DNA from: Leptospira limi
GTDB taxonomy: Bacteria; Spirochaetota; Leptospiria; Leptospirales; Leptospiraceae
NCBI RefSeq assembly: GCF_026151395.1
Contig: NZ_JAMQPV010000001.1
Location: 2,606,501 to 2,670,500 of the forward strand
Direction: 5' to 3'
Length of the DNA: 64,000 bases
Part shown: positions 1-7,503 of the stretch, piece after piece
Layout: each line of letters starts with the position of its first letter
How positions within the stretch are numbered: the first letter of the stretch is position 1
Notes under the pieces: model-generated
Told to the model about the DNA's origin: nothing
The model's input: the letters and a program-made list of their open reading frames with translations, nothing else
The model's database searches: none
Made by a program: the position numbers and the translations under genes

Positions 1-1
1 T

Positions 2-334
2 TTCCGTGGTGGAGATCCAAATGCCTTGTATGAAACCATAAACAACCGTTATGCCAATTTACCTGACACATGTCGTTTGTATCCAGGCCATGATTATTGG
101 GAAAATAATCTTGCCTTTTCCAAACATATTGAACCCATTCACGAAGAGAGAGAATTGTTCCAAAAAACACTTACCCCTCATTTAGTCTCAACCATTGGGC
201 TTGAAAAAAAATTAAGCCCATTTTTTCGACGTGATTCAATATCCATAAAGGACCGACTAACAGAAATGGGAGAAACGGTTACAGATGATCGTTCTGTATT
301 CTTACTCTTACGGAAACTAAGAGACCATTGGTAA
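2..334 (+). CDS. MBL-fold hydrolase, glyoxalase II-like (5' truncated by window edge)
   Basis: Only the C-terminal part is present; the reading frame is open to base 2 and the true start lies upstream. The peptide keeps a late metal-binding His motif (YPGHDY) and ends in a helical tail (LLLRKLRDHW) like the substrate-binding C-terminus of hydroxyacylglutathione hydrolases. That family hydrolyses S-lactoylglutathione to lactate and glutathione in the cytoplasm. A persulfide dioxygenase or generic metallo-beta-lactamase hydrolase cannot be excluded, because the HxHxDH signature is outside the window. A glutathione role would suit the thiol genes downstream. Confidence 0.7.
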   Translation, partial: FRGGDPNALYETINNRYANLPDTCRLYPGHDYWENNLAFSKHIEPIHEERELFQKTLTPHLVSTIGLEKKLSPFFRRDSISIKDRLTEMGETVTDDRSVFLLLRKLRDHW

Positions 335-365
335 AATTTTCATTTTACAAAAGAGAAACTCTCTT
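331..365 (+). terminator. Two small hairpins after the glyoxalase-like gene
   Basis: GTAAAAT and ATTTTAC (331-337 and 342-348) form a 7 bp stem that includes the stop codon. AAGAGA and TCTCTT (351-356 and 360-365) form a second stem of 6 bp. No clear T-run follows, so termination is only a possibility. Confidence 0.25.
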
Positions 366-379
366 CTACCTTTAGTCAT

Positions 380-772
380 ATGACAATTCTTATCATTTGC
401 CTCCTAGTTTCCATTTTTCAAATTTATTTAGCCAAGGGTGTTGTAGCCGTTGCCATGTCACGCGAGAAGAATGGATATGACAACCACCATCCTAGGGAAC
501 AACAATCAAAACTCACTGGATGGGGCGGAAGAGCTTATGGTGCACACTTAAATGGATTTGAAGCCTTCCCAATGTTTGCGATTGCAATCCTCCTCAATTT
601 AACCATCGAAGTAGATTTTTATTTCGCTGAAATCCTCGCACTTAGTTTTGTTTCCTTACGTTTTTTATACATTTACTTGTATATTGCTGATTTTCCTTTT
701 GCACGTTCTACCACATGGACACTTGCATTTCTTTGTAATATTGGATTGTATATCTTACCATTAGTGTATTAA
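380..772 (+). CDS. MAPEG family membrane protein
   Basis: A 130-residue, strongly hydrophobic protein with about four predicted membrane spans. A polar loop near residues 28-55 (REQQSKLTGWGGRAYGAHLN) is followed by NGFEAFPMF, the typical MAPEG signature in which the conserved Asn-Gly-Phe-Glu begins the second helix. MAPEG proteins include microsomal glutathione transferases, but many bacterial members have no proven substrate, so the enzyme activity is inferred only. It lies between a glyoxalase II-like gene and a secreted nuclease gene, all on the plus strand. It starts at ATG 380 with no strong ribosome binding site. Confidence 0.8.
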   Translation: MTILIICLLVSIFQIYLAKGVVAVAMSREKNGYDNHHPREQQSKLTGWGGRAYGAHLNGFEAFPMFAIAILLNLTIEVDFYFAEILALSFVSLRFLYIYLYIADFPFARSTTWTLAFLCNIGLYILPLVY

Positions 773-789
773 GTTACTCTCATAAACCA

Positions 790-1560
790 TTGAAACGAAT
801 TTCCATTTTATTTCTACTTATGTTGGTATTTGGGTTTGGTTATGTACTTTTTTCTGAATCGAATGAAGCAGAAACTAATGGTAAAAACCGAATCACCGAT
901 TTTCAAAAAGCAAAACGTGTTTTAAAACGGTTTTATACAAAAGTAGGAAAGGATTTTTATTGTGGATGTGAGTTTGAAAAAGATGAAGAGGAATTCGGAC
1001 GTTTCAAAATCAAACAGGATTCTTGTGGATTACAAGCTAGAAAAGATTCCAAACGACAAACCTACATCGAATGGGAACACATTGTTCCCGCTTATAGTTT
1101 TGGAAAAACAAGAGAGTGTTGGACCAAATCCAATTGTGAGGTTGGCGGGAAACTTTTAAAAGGAAGGAAATGTTGTGGTGCAACAGATCCTGAATTTAAT
1201 CTCATCGAAGCCGACCTTCATAACATCGTTCCCGTACCAGGTGAAATTAATGCTGACAGGGGAATTTTTCCCTTTGGAGAAATAGATGGGGAACCCAGGG
1301 AATATGGACTTTGTGATTTTGAAGTGAATTTTAAGGAATCCATTGCAGAACCAAAACTAGAGATCAGGGGTGACATTGCACGGATTTACTTTTATATGGA
1401 GTGGCGGTACCAAATTCCCATCCCAGAAGGAAAACGTAAACTCTACCAATCCTGGCACGAGAATGACCCGCCGGATACGTTTGAGATCCGCAAAAATGAG
1501 ATTGTAGAAAGGCTCCAGAAGGTCAAAAATCCCTTTGTGGATGGAGAGACTCCCAATTGA
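790..1560 (+). CDS. Endonuclease I family secreted nuclease
   Basis: A 256-residue protein that begins with a hydrophobic signal sequence (residues 1 to about 22), so export to the periplasm or outside is likely. It resembles the EndA/Vvn/NucM family of non-specific DNA/RNA endonucleases. It has the catalytic-His motif WEHIVPA, the later DLHNIVPV motif with metal-binding Asn residues, and many cysteines (CGCEFE, DSCGL, ECW, RKCC) that could form disulfides. The start is TTG 790, since no ATG or GTG precedes the signal peptide in frame; the ribosome binding site is weak. A hairpin follows the stop codon. Confidence 0.85.
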   Translation: MKRISILFLLMLVFGFGYVLFSESNEAETNGKNRITDFQKAKRVLKRFYTKVGKDFYCGCEFEKDEEEFGRFKIKQDSCGLQARKDSKRQTYIEWEHIVPAYSFGKTRECWTKSNCEVGGKLLKGRKCCGATDPEFNLIEADLHNIVPVPGEINADRGIFPFGEIDGEPREYGLCDFEVNFKESIAEPKLEIRGDIARIYFYMEWRYQIPIPEGKRKLYQSWHENDPPDTFEIRKNEIVERLQKVKNPFVDGETPN

Positions 1561-1579
1561 TCCGCTAAGCGGAAGTTTT
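1561..1579 (+). terminator. Short hairpin after endonuclease I gene
   Basis: TCCGC-TAA-GCGGA (1561-1573) forms a 5 bp GC-rich stem directly after the stop codon, and AGTTTT follows. The stem and T-run are both short, so this is a weak intrinsic terminator candidate. Confidence 0.35.
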
Positions 1580-1614
1580 GGTTTCGAAAATGATTTTAAT
1601 TTTGCCAAACCAAA
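1577..1614. repeat. 8 bp inverted repeat upstream of the disulfide oxidoreductase operon
   Basis: TTTGGTTT (1577-1584) and AAACCAAA (1607-1614) are perfect inverted repeats separated by 22 bases, in the only sizeable gap before the nine-gene plus-strand operon. It could be an operator or an RNA stem; nothing else supports either. Confidence 0.3.
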
Positions 1615-1661
1615 GATAGCTTCATTTACAGAATTCAGGTGCTTTGGAGTCTGGAACCATT

Positions 1662-3047
1662 ATGAAAGAATATGACATTTTGGTGGTAGGAGCCGGTGCA
1701 GGAACCAAACTTGTGACCCCTCCTTCTCTCATAGGCAAACGTGTGGTTGTCTTTGAAAAAGAGACACCTGGTGGAACCTGCCTCAATCGAGGATGTATCC
1801 CTTCCAAAATGATCATCTATCCTTCTGAACTGATCAGACTTCGAGAAGAAGGAAAACGATTTGGCATCGAATTCCCAAAACCAACAACGGTTCCAGTTGA
1901 GTCCATATTCCAAAGAGTGAACCAAACCGTAAAAATTGATTCCGATTCCATTCCGATTGCGTATGAAAAAAATCCCAATATCGATTATATTCCTAAAAAA
2001 GTTTGGTTTAAGGCATCCAAAATTCTCACAGATGGTGAAAACGATTACACCGCCAAACACATATTCATTGTTACTGGCACAAGACCAAAAATTCCAAACA
2101 TACAAGGATTGGAAAATACACCCTATTGGACTTCTAGAGAAGCTCTCTCCCCTCCTAAATTTCCAAAATCTTTACTCATTATCGGAGCTGGTTTTATCTC
2201 ACTCGAACTCGGTGCTGCTTACCAAGCATACGGGTGCCAAGTAACAGGGATCACACGAGGGGAAGTGTTAAGGCATGTAGATGGTGATGTCAAAACCGAG
2301 TTAAGTAAACACTTACCCTTTCCTATCCACACTGATTTTCAATTCGAATCGGTTTCTTACCTAAACCAAAAATTCAAAGTCAGTGGAAAAACAAAAGAGG
2401 GAAAATTTACCGAGTTTGAAGCAGATGAACTCCTCGTTGCCACTGGTATCAAACCCAATACAGATGAATTACACTTAGAAAATACAAACATACAAATTAA
2501 TGAAGAAGGTTTTATCCAAGTGGATGGGACCTTACAAACTGGTGAACCAGGTGTGTATGCTTTTGGCGATGTAATCGGAAGGTATTTTTTCCGACACAGT
2601 GCCAATTTTGAAGGGGAATACCTCTTTGAACATTTATTTGGTAACAAGAAGAACCAACCAATTGTTTACCCGCCAATCCCTGAGGCCATTTTTACAAACC
2701 CACAAATCGCAAGTGTGGGAAAGACGGAAGAAACTTTGGTACAAGAAGGGATTCCGTATTACAAAGGAATCAATCCCTATTCCGCCAGTGCGACGGGTAT
2801 GGCTAGATTATCCAATTTAGGTTTTGTGAAGGTTTTAGTTTCTAAAGAAACAGAACAAGTGCTTGGTGCTCATATCATTGGAGACGAAGCATCCAATCTC
2901 ATCCACCAAATACTACTCGGAATTTATTTAAATGCCAAACTCGATGATTATTTAGGAATGGTTTATATCCATCCGGCCATTTCAGAAATCACTAGAAATG
3001 CATTTCGCAAAGTTCGCGAACAAAAATGGAAAGAGGGAAAATCGTGA
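1662..3047 (+). CDS. Pyridine nucleotide-disulfide oxidoreductase (dihydrolipoamide dehydrogenase-like)
   Basis: A 461-residue flavoprotein of the class I disulfide reductases. It has an N-terminal FAD fold (VVGAGAGTK), the redox-active disulfide motif GGTCLNRGCIPSK, a second nucleotide-binding fold (LIIGAGFISLELGAAY), the FAD motif VYAFGDV, and a C-terminal dimer domain with the active-site motif HPAISE. The N-terminus (GAGAGTKLVTPP) resembles mycothione or mercuric reductase-like branches more than the E3 subunits of 2-oxoacid dehydrogenases, and no partner subunits lie nearby, so the substrate is unknown. ATG 1662 is preferred over TTG 1644 because GGAG (1646-1649) precedes it. It is first in the operon and overlaps trhO by GTGA. 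Confidence 0.8.
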   Translation: MKEYDILVVGAGAGTKLVTPPSLIGKRVVVFEKETPGGTCLNRGCIPSKMIIYPSELIRLREEGKRFGIEFPKPTTVPVESIFQRVNQTVKIDSDSIPIAYEKNPNIDYIPKKVWFKASKILTDGENDYTAKHIFIVTGTRPKIPNIQGLENTPYWTSREALSPPKFPKSLLIIGAGFISLELGAAYQAYGCQVTGITRGEVLRHVDGDVKTELSKHLPFPIHTDFQFESVSYLNQKFKVSGKTKEGKFTEFEADELLVATGIKPNTDELHLENTNIQINEEGFIQVDGTLQTGEPGVYAFGDVIGRYFFRHSANFEGEYLFEHLFGNKKNQPIVYPPIPEAIFTNPQIASVGKTEETLVQEGIPYYKGINPYSASATGMARLSNLGFVKVLVSKETEQVLGAHIIGDEASNLIHQILLGIYLNAKLDDYLGMVYIHPAISEITRNAFRKVREQKWKEGKS

Positions 3048-4075
3048 AAAAATTTTTATTCAATCGTTTTGATAAGGATACCCTTAAAAAAAAAGTTTTG
3101 TCGGATACAAGAGAAAGACGGGTCATATCATTTTATCGTTATGTTAATATTGAAAATCCATTGGAATTTCGGAATTTACTCTATGATTCTTTTGAAGACT
3201 TAGGAATCCTTGGAAGAATTTATTTAGCAAACGAAGGAATTAATGCACAATTTTCAATTCCGATTGAGAATGTCGAAAATTTACGTTCCTTTGTCGATTC
3301 GGTTCCAGAACTTAACAATATCTATTTTAATGATGCAGTGGAAGATAAAAAGGAAAGTTTTATCAAACTTGCAATCAAAGTCAGAAAAAAAATTGTCGCT
3401 GATGGATTAGATGATTCTCAATTTGATCCTTCCAATGTGGGAACCCATCTTTCACCTCTTGAATTTCATAATGCATTGGAGGAAGAAGGTGTCATCGTTG
3501 TTGACCTACGAAACAATTATGAATCAGAAGTGGGTCATTTCGAAAATGCAATTTTACCAGATGTCGGAACCTTCCGAGAAGAATTACCTTTAGTCGAAAA
3601 AATTCTAGAGAATGATAAAGATAAAAAAATCTTACTCTATTGTACTGGAGGAATCCGGTGTGAAAAAGCAAGTGCTTACTTAAAATACAAAGGTTTTGAA
3701 AAGGTCCATCAGTTACGTGGAGGAATCATCAATTATGCGAAAGTTGTCCAAGACAATGGATTACAATCAAAATTCAAAGGCAAAAACTTTGTGTTTGATG
3801 ACCGATTGGGAGAAAGGATTACTGATGATGTTTTAACCGTTTGTTATACCTGTGGCAAACCATCAGACCGTCACGCTAACTGTGCCAATTTAGGATGCCA
3901 TGTTCTCATCGTTCAATGTGAATCTTGTTCTGAGTCTTTACTTGGTTGTTGTTCAGAAGAATGCAAAAACATTGTATCTCTTCCAGAAGAGGAACAAAAA
4001 AGACTAAGACAAGAACAAAGAAAACAACAAAAATACCCAACTCATCACCTAACAAGAAAACTAGTAGGAAAATAA
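3044..4075 (+). CDS. trhO: tRNA uridine(34) hydroxylase TrhO, rhodanese-related
   Basis: Related to E. coli TrhO (formerly YceA), which makes 5-hydroxyuridine at position 34 of certain tRNAs using oxygen. The 343-residue protein has an N-terminal alpha/beta domain (ISFYRYVNI, IYLANEGINAQFS), a rhodanese domain with active-site loop YCTGGIRCEKA, and a Cys-rich C-terminal segment (CYTCGKPSD, CESCSESLLGCCSEEC) that may bind metal. GTG 3044 is chosen: AGAGGG sits 6 bases upstream, and the start forms a 4-base GTGA overlap with the preceding stop. An in-frame ATG at 3026 would overlap more and lacks such a site. The stop abuts the ATG of yadG. Confidence 0.92.
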   Translation: MKKFLFNRFDKDTLKKKVLSDTRERRVISFYRYVNIENPLEFRNLLYDSFEDLGILGRIYLANEGINAQFSIPIENVENLRSFVDSVPELNNIYFNDAVEDKKESFIKLAIKVRKKIVADGLDDSQFDPSNVGTHLSPLEFHNALEEEGVIVVDLRNNYESEVGHFENAILPDVGTFREELPLVEKILENDKDKKILLYCTGGIRCEKASAYLKYKGFEKVHQLRGGIINYAKVVQDNGLQSKFKGKNFVFDDRLGERITDDVLTVCYTCGKPSDRHANCANLGCHVLIVQCESCSESLLGCCSEECKNIVSLPEEEQKRLRQEQRKQQKYPTHHLTRKLVGK

Positions 4076-4993
4076 ATGAATCATTATGCGATTGAATTAA
4101 ACGGACTTGAAAAAACTTACAAAAACGGTGTAAAGGCACTTCGATCGATCGATTTAAAAGTCGAAACAGGCGATTTTTTTGCCCTTCTTGGACCCAATGG
4201 TGCAGGGAAATCAACCACAATAGGGATTTTAAGTTCCTTGGTGAATAAAACCAATGGCAAAGTGAAAATCTTTGGAGTGGATATAGATGAAAATCCAAAT
4301 CTAGCAAAAAAATTCATCGGAATTGTCCCGCAAGAATTCAACTTTGGGATATTTGAAGCAGTAGAGCAAATCCTCATCAACCAAGCTGGTTTTTATGGTA
4401 TGCCACTGAAAGAAGCAAAAGATAAAGTTCAGTATTATTTAGATAAACTTTCACTCTATGATAAACGTAAATCAGCTGCGGGGACATTAAGTGGTGGAAT
4501 GAAACGTAGGTTGATGATTGCAAGGGCTCTCATTCATGATCCAAAATTACTAATATTGGATGAGCCAACAGCAGGTGTGGACATTGAAATTAGAAGGTCC
4601 ATGTGGGATTTTTTAAAAGAACTCAACAAAGAAGGTAAAACAATCATCCTTACCACACATTACCTAGAAGAAGCAGAATCCCTTTGTAAAAATATAGCAA
4701 TCATTGATAAGGGCGAAATTGTCGAAAATACATCGATGAAAAAACTCTTACAAAGATTGGACAAAGAAACCTTTATCATCGATTTAAAAAAATCTTTTAA
4801 AACAAAACCAAATTCCAAAGGTTTCAACTGGATTTGGTTAGACGATCATAGCCTAGAAGTTCAATTGGACAAAAAAACGTCAGTAAATGATTTATTTGCC
4901 GAACTGACAAAACATAAGATGGAAGTTTTAAGTTTGAGAAATAAATCAAATCGTTTAGAAGAATTGTTTTTATCACTTACAGGAAAAAACTAA
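4076..4993 (+). CDS. yadG: ABC transporter ATP-binding protein, YadG-like
   Basis: A 305-residue ATPase with Walker A (GPNGAGKST), Q-loop (VPQEFNF), signature (LSGGMKRR), Walker B (LLILDEPTAGVD) and the switch His (TTHYLEEAE). From memory, the match to E. coli YadG extends along the whole length, including the C-terminal region ending in NRLEELFLSLTG. It pairs with the membrane protein encoded 2 bases downstream, as in the yadGH operon. The transported substrate is unknown; ABC-2 exporters of this kind handle lipids, polysaccharides or drugs. The gene directly abuts trhO, so the two are probably cotranscribed. Confidence 0.92.
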   Translation: MNHYAIELNGLEKTYKNGVKALRSIDLKVETGDFFALLGPNGAGKSTTIGILSSLVNKTNGKVKIFGVDIDENPNLAKKFIGIVPQEFNFGIFEAVEQILINQAGFYGMPLKEAKDKVQYYLDKLSLYDKRKSAAGTLSGGMKRRLMIARALIHDPKLLILDEPTAGVDIEIRRSMWDFLKELNKEGKTIILTTHYLEEAESLCKNIAIIDKGEIVENTSMKKLLQRLDKETFIIDLKKSFKTKPNSKGFNWIWLDDHSLEVQLDKKTSVNDLFAELTKHKMEVLSLRNKSNRLEELFLSLTGKN

Positions 4994-4995
4994 TT

Positions 4996-5766
4996 ATGTG
5001 GAAAGAAAACTTAACGGCACTTAAAACCATCGTTCGAAAAGAATGGATTCGAATCATTAGAATCTGGGTCCAAACTTTAATCCCACCAGTGATCACAATG
5101 GCGCTTTATTTCCTTATTTTTGGCGAACTTGTTGGCCGCCAAATTGGCAAAATCGGAAATTTTACTTATATCGAATTCATTGTTCCTGGACTCATCATGA
5201 TGAGTGTCATAACCAATTCCTATAACAATGTTGTTTCTTCCTTTTTTTCAAGTAAGTTCCAAAAAAATATCGAAGAACTTTTGGTATCACCCACATCTCC
5301 TTATACCATTGTTTTAGGTTATACGTTTGGTGGAGTGGTGCGAGGTCTTTTTGTCGGAATTTTGGTCACCCTCACTTCCTTATTTTTTACAAACCTTCAA
5401 TTCCAACATCCCATCATCATCTTTTTTACAGTCATCCTAACATCGATTTTATTTTCACTTGGAGGATTTTTTAATGCTCTTTTTGCAAAAAAATTTGATG
5501 ATGTTACAATCATTCCCACTTTTATCCTCACTCCATTAACTTACTTAGGTGGTGTGTTTTATTCGGTGAAAAATTTGCCTGAATTTTGGCAAACCATCTC
5601 TTACCTAAATCCAATTTTGTATATGGTGAATCTTTTCCGATATGGATTCATTGGGATAACAGATGTAAATTTACTCTTTTCTCTTAGTTTTATCCTATTT
5701 CTTTGTGCTCTTTTATTTTTACTCAATGTTAGGTTAATGAAAATTGGTTATGGAATTAGAAACTAA
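4996..5766 (+). CDS. yadH: ABC-2 type transporter permease, YadH-like
   Basis: A 256-residue integral membrane protein with about six hydrophobic segments, the partner of YadG. Conserved ABC-2 features include RIWVQTLIPPVITM near the N-terminus, FIVPGLIMMSVI in the second span, the cytoplasmic helix FQKNIEELLVSP and the motif LTPLTYLGGVFYS. Similarity to enterobacterial YadH is unusually strong as far as I can recall that sequence. Together the two would form an inner-membrane exporter of unknown substrate. The 3' end overlaps the following bolA-like gene by 17 bases. Confidence 0.9.
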   Translation: MWKENLTALKTIVRKEWIRIIRIWVQTLIPPVITMALYFLIFGELVGRQIGKIGNFTYIEFIVPGLIMMSVITNSYNNVVSSFFSSKFQKNIEELLVSPTSPYTIVLGYTFGGVVRGLFVGILVTLTSLFFTNLQFQHPIIIFFTVILTSILFSLGGFFNALFAKKFDDVTIIPTFILTPLTYLGGVFYSVKNLPEFWQTISYLNPILYMVNLFRYGFIGITDVNLLFSLSFILFLCALLFLLNVRLMKIGYGIRN

Positions 5767-6034
5767 ACAAACTAGAAAAGATCGAATGGAACAAGTTTTG
5801 AAGGAGTTTTTCCTTCCCACAGAACTTTCTGTACTCGATGTATCATGGGAACATGCGGGTCACCCTGGTATGACCAAGGATTCCAAGGAAACCCACTTTC
5901 GGATCAAAATGGTATCACCCAAATTCCACGGAAAGTCAACGGTGGAACAACACAGAGAAGTTTATTCGCTCCTCGGACCTGAATTTAAAAAAGGCCTCCA
6001 TGCTCTAGAAATGGATCTATCCTCGCCCAATTAG
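5750..6034 (+). CDS. BolA family protein (first copy)
   Basis: A 94-residue protein with the BolA fold: HFRIKMVSPKFHG, then the conserved EQHREVYSLL helix and the C-terminal GLHALEM, whose His is a [2Fe-2S] ligand when BolA pairs with a CGFS glutaredoxin. BolA proteins act in iron-sulfur and iron homeostasis. The start is uncertain: ATG 5750 overlaps yadH by 17 bases, TTG 5744 is also in frame, and ATG 5786 would give a shorter protein; none has a clear ribosome binding site. A second bolA-like gene and grxD follow in the same operon, which supports an Fe-S role. Confidence 0.85.
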   Translation: MELETKQTRKDRMEQVLKEFFLPTELSVLDVSWEHAGHPGMTKDSKETHFRIKMVSPKFHGKSTVEQHREVYSLLGPEFKKGLHALEMDLSSPN

Positions 6035-6047
6035 GAGTCTAATTTGT

Positions 6048-6719
6048 ATGGTAAAACCAACACTCATCAGCTTCAAACTTTGTCCCTATGTCCAACGTTC
6101 AGTGATTAACCTATTAGAAAAAAAAGTAGATTATGAAATCAAATACATTGATTTAGCAAATAAACCAGATTGGTTTTTAAAAATTTCACCTTTTGGGCGG
6201 GTTCCGGTGCTTGTAGTGGGAGAAGAAGTGTTGTTTGAATCTGCGGTGATTAACGAATATTTGGATGAAACAAACCTTCCGAGCCTCCATCCAAAAGACC
6301 CATTGGTAAAAGCAAAACATAGAGCTTGGGCAGAATTTGCAAGTGCCTTACTGGTTGACCAATATTTATGGACCATGTCAAAAGATGAGGCAGAATCCAA
6401 CAAAAAAAGGGACGAAATTCTTTCGAAATTTAAAATCTTAGAACCTGTTTTACCAAACCCCAAAGATGGAAAGTTATTCTTTGCAGGTGATTCCATGCAC
6501 CTGGTTGATACTGCCTATGCACCTTTTTTCATGCGTTTGGATTTTCTAAAATCCAAAGGAGCCTCATTTGATCTAGTGAGTGGATTTCCAAAAATCAAAA
6601 TTTGGAGTGATACACTACTTTCTTTACCATCAGTAAAGAATTCTGTTTTACCAGAAGTGCCAAAAGAATACATTGAATTTATCAAAGCCCACAACTCATG
6701 GTTGGGAGGAAAATTGTAG
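6048..6719 (+). CDS. Glutathione S-transferase family protein
   Basis: A 223-residue protein with an N-terminal thioredoxin-like domain carrying Cys-Pro-Tyr (residues 12-14), a cis-Pro motif (RVPVL) and the glutathione gamma-glutamyl contact (FESAVI), followed by an all-helical C-terminal domain. An active-site Cys rather than Ser or Tyr points to the omega/beta-like group, which often does thiol transfer or dehydroascorbate-type reduction. AGGAG lies 10 bases before ATG 6048. It sits between two bolA-like genes and one base before the second. Its substrate is not predictable from sequence. Confidence 0.88.
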   Translation: MVKPTLISFKLCPYVQRSVINLLEKKVDYEIKYIDLANKPDWFLKISPFGRVPVLVVGEEVLFESAVINEYLDETNLPSLHPKDPLVKAKHRAWAEFASALLVDQYLWTMSKDEAESNKKRDEILSKFKILEPVLPNPKDGKLFFAGDSMHLVDTAYAPFFMRLDFLKSKGASFDLVSGFPKIKIWSDTLLSLPSVKNSVLPEVPKEYIEFIKAHNSWLGGKL

Positions 6720-6720
6720 G

Positions 6721-6945
6721 ATGACCATTCCAGAAATCCAAAAAAAAATAGAAGAGGGTTTGCCAGGTTGTACTGTTGAAATATTAGATCCTTACCGTGA
6801 CGGTGTTCATATCAAAGCTGTTGTCACTTACAAAGGATTTAACGGTAAGGGTCTCATTGAACAACACCGAATGGTGTATGCTACTTTAAAAGAAGAATTA
6901 AAAGAAGAAATCCATGCTTTAGCATTGGAAACAAGGAGTGAATAA
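6721..6945 (+). CDS. BolA/IbaG family protein (second copy)
   Basis: A 74-residue BolA-fold protein starting at ATG 6721, right after the stop of the transferase gene; an upstream in-frame extension from 6673 would run inside that gene and is rejected. Conserved features are VHIKAVVTYKGFNG, the EQHRMVYATL helix and the C-terminal IHALALET with the ligand His. It is closer to the short IbaG/BolA2 type, while the copy at 5750 has a longer loop. It is followed 2 bases later by a CGFS glutaredoxin gene, and BolA-CGFS Grx heterodimers are known to bind a shared [2Fe-2S] cluster. Confidence 0.9.
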   Translation: MTIPEIQKKIEEGLPGCTVEILDPYRDGVHIKAVVTYKGFNGKGLIEQHRMVYATLKEELKEEIHALALETRSE

Positions 6946-6947
6946 TC

Positions 6948-7256
6948 ATGGAACAAGAGTTAAAAGATAAAATTGAATCGTTAATCAAATCAGAAAAGGT
7001 TTTTCTTTTTATGAAAGGAACACCAGAAATGCCACAATGCGGATTTTCTGCCGGTGTCGTCTCAACCTTAAAACAACAAGGGATTCCATTTGGTTCTTTT
7101 AATGTTCTTTCCGACATGAAAGTTAGAGAAGGAATTAAAGAATACACCAATTGGCCAACCATCCCTCAACTTTATATCAATGGAGAATTTGTGGGTGGTC
7201 ATGACATCACGGTACAAATGGCTCAATCTGGGGAACTCAAAAAAAAAGTAGGTTAA
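6948..7256 (+). CDS. grxD: Monothiol glutaredoxin, Grx4 family
   Basis: A 102-residue CGFS glutaredoxin. The active-site motif is PQCGFSAG, the cis-Pro loop is WPTIPQLYING, and GGHDI is the usual C-terminal glutathione-binding stretch. Members of this family carry a glutathione-ligated [2Fe-2S] cluster and deliver it to apoproteins or to BolA partners, with little reductase activity. AAGGAG sits 9 bases before ATG 6948. Its place between a bolA-like gene and a dithiol glutaredoxin gene, and opposite the SUF operon, fits Fe-S trafficking. Confidence 0.95.
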   Translation: MEQELKDKIESLIKSEKVFLFMKGTPEMPQCGFSAGVVSTLKQQGIPFGSFNVLSDMKVREGIKEYTNWPTIPQLYINGEFVGGHDITVQMAQSGELKKKVG

Positions 7257-7260
7257 TCCC

Positions 7261-7503
7261 ATGATCCGTCTCTACCAATATGACTCCTGTCCTTATTGTT
7301 ACCGTGTTAGGCAAGCCATACACACACTAGGTTTGACAGAAGGTAAGGATTATATTTTGGTAGAGGCTAGGCATGGCACACAAGGCAGGGACGAAGTCAT
7401 CAAGTTAGGTGGCATTTCACAAGTCCCTTTCCTTGTTGACGGAGAGACAAAAATGTATGAATCTCTCGACATCATCGACTACCTTCGAAACAAATTTACG
7501 TAA
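7261..7503 (+). CDS. Dithiol glutaredoxin (CPYC), GST N-domain-like
   Basis: An 80-residue thioredoxin-fold protein with active site CPYC (residues 9-12), cis-Pro motif QVPFLV and the glutathione-binding pattern MYESLDIIDYL. It would reduce disulfides and glutathione-mixed disulfides using glutathione. It is the last gene of the plus-strand operon. Its stop overlaps by 8 bases, tail to tail, the 3' end of the opposing ATP-grasp gene for glutathione synthesis, leaving no room for a terminator between them. Confidence 0.9.
   Translation: MIRLYQYDSCPYCYRVRQAIHTLGLTEGKDYILVEARHGTQGRDEVIKLGGISQVPFLVDGETKMYESLDIIDYLRNKFT

Noticed and set aside
1635..2105. A 156-codon minus-strand reading frame in the disulfide oxidoreductase gene
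   Set aside because: Antisense of the FAD-binding and active-site region; low-complexity Phe/Asn-rich product.
7498..7503. Rho-independent terminator between the convergent glutaredoxin and ATP-grasp genes
   Set aside because: The genes overlap and no stem with a T-run is present on either strand nearby.
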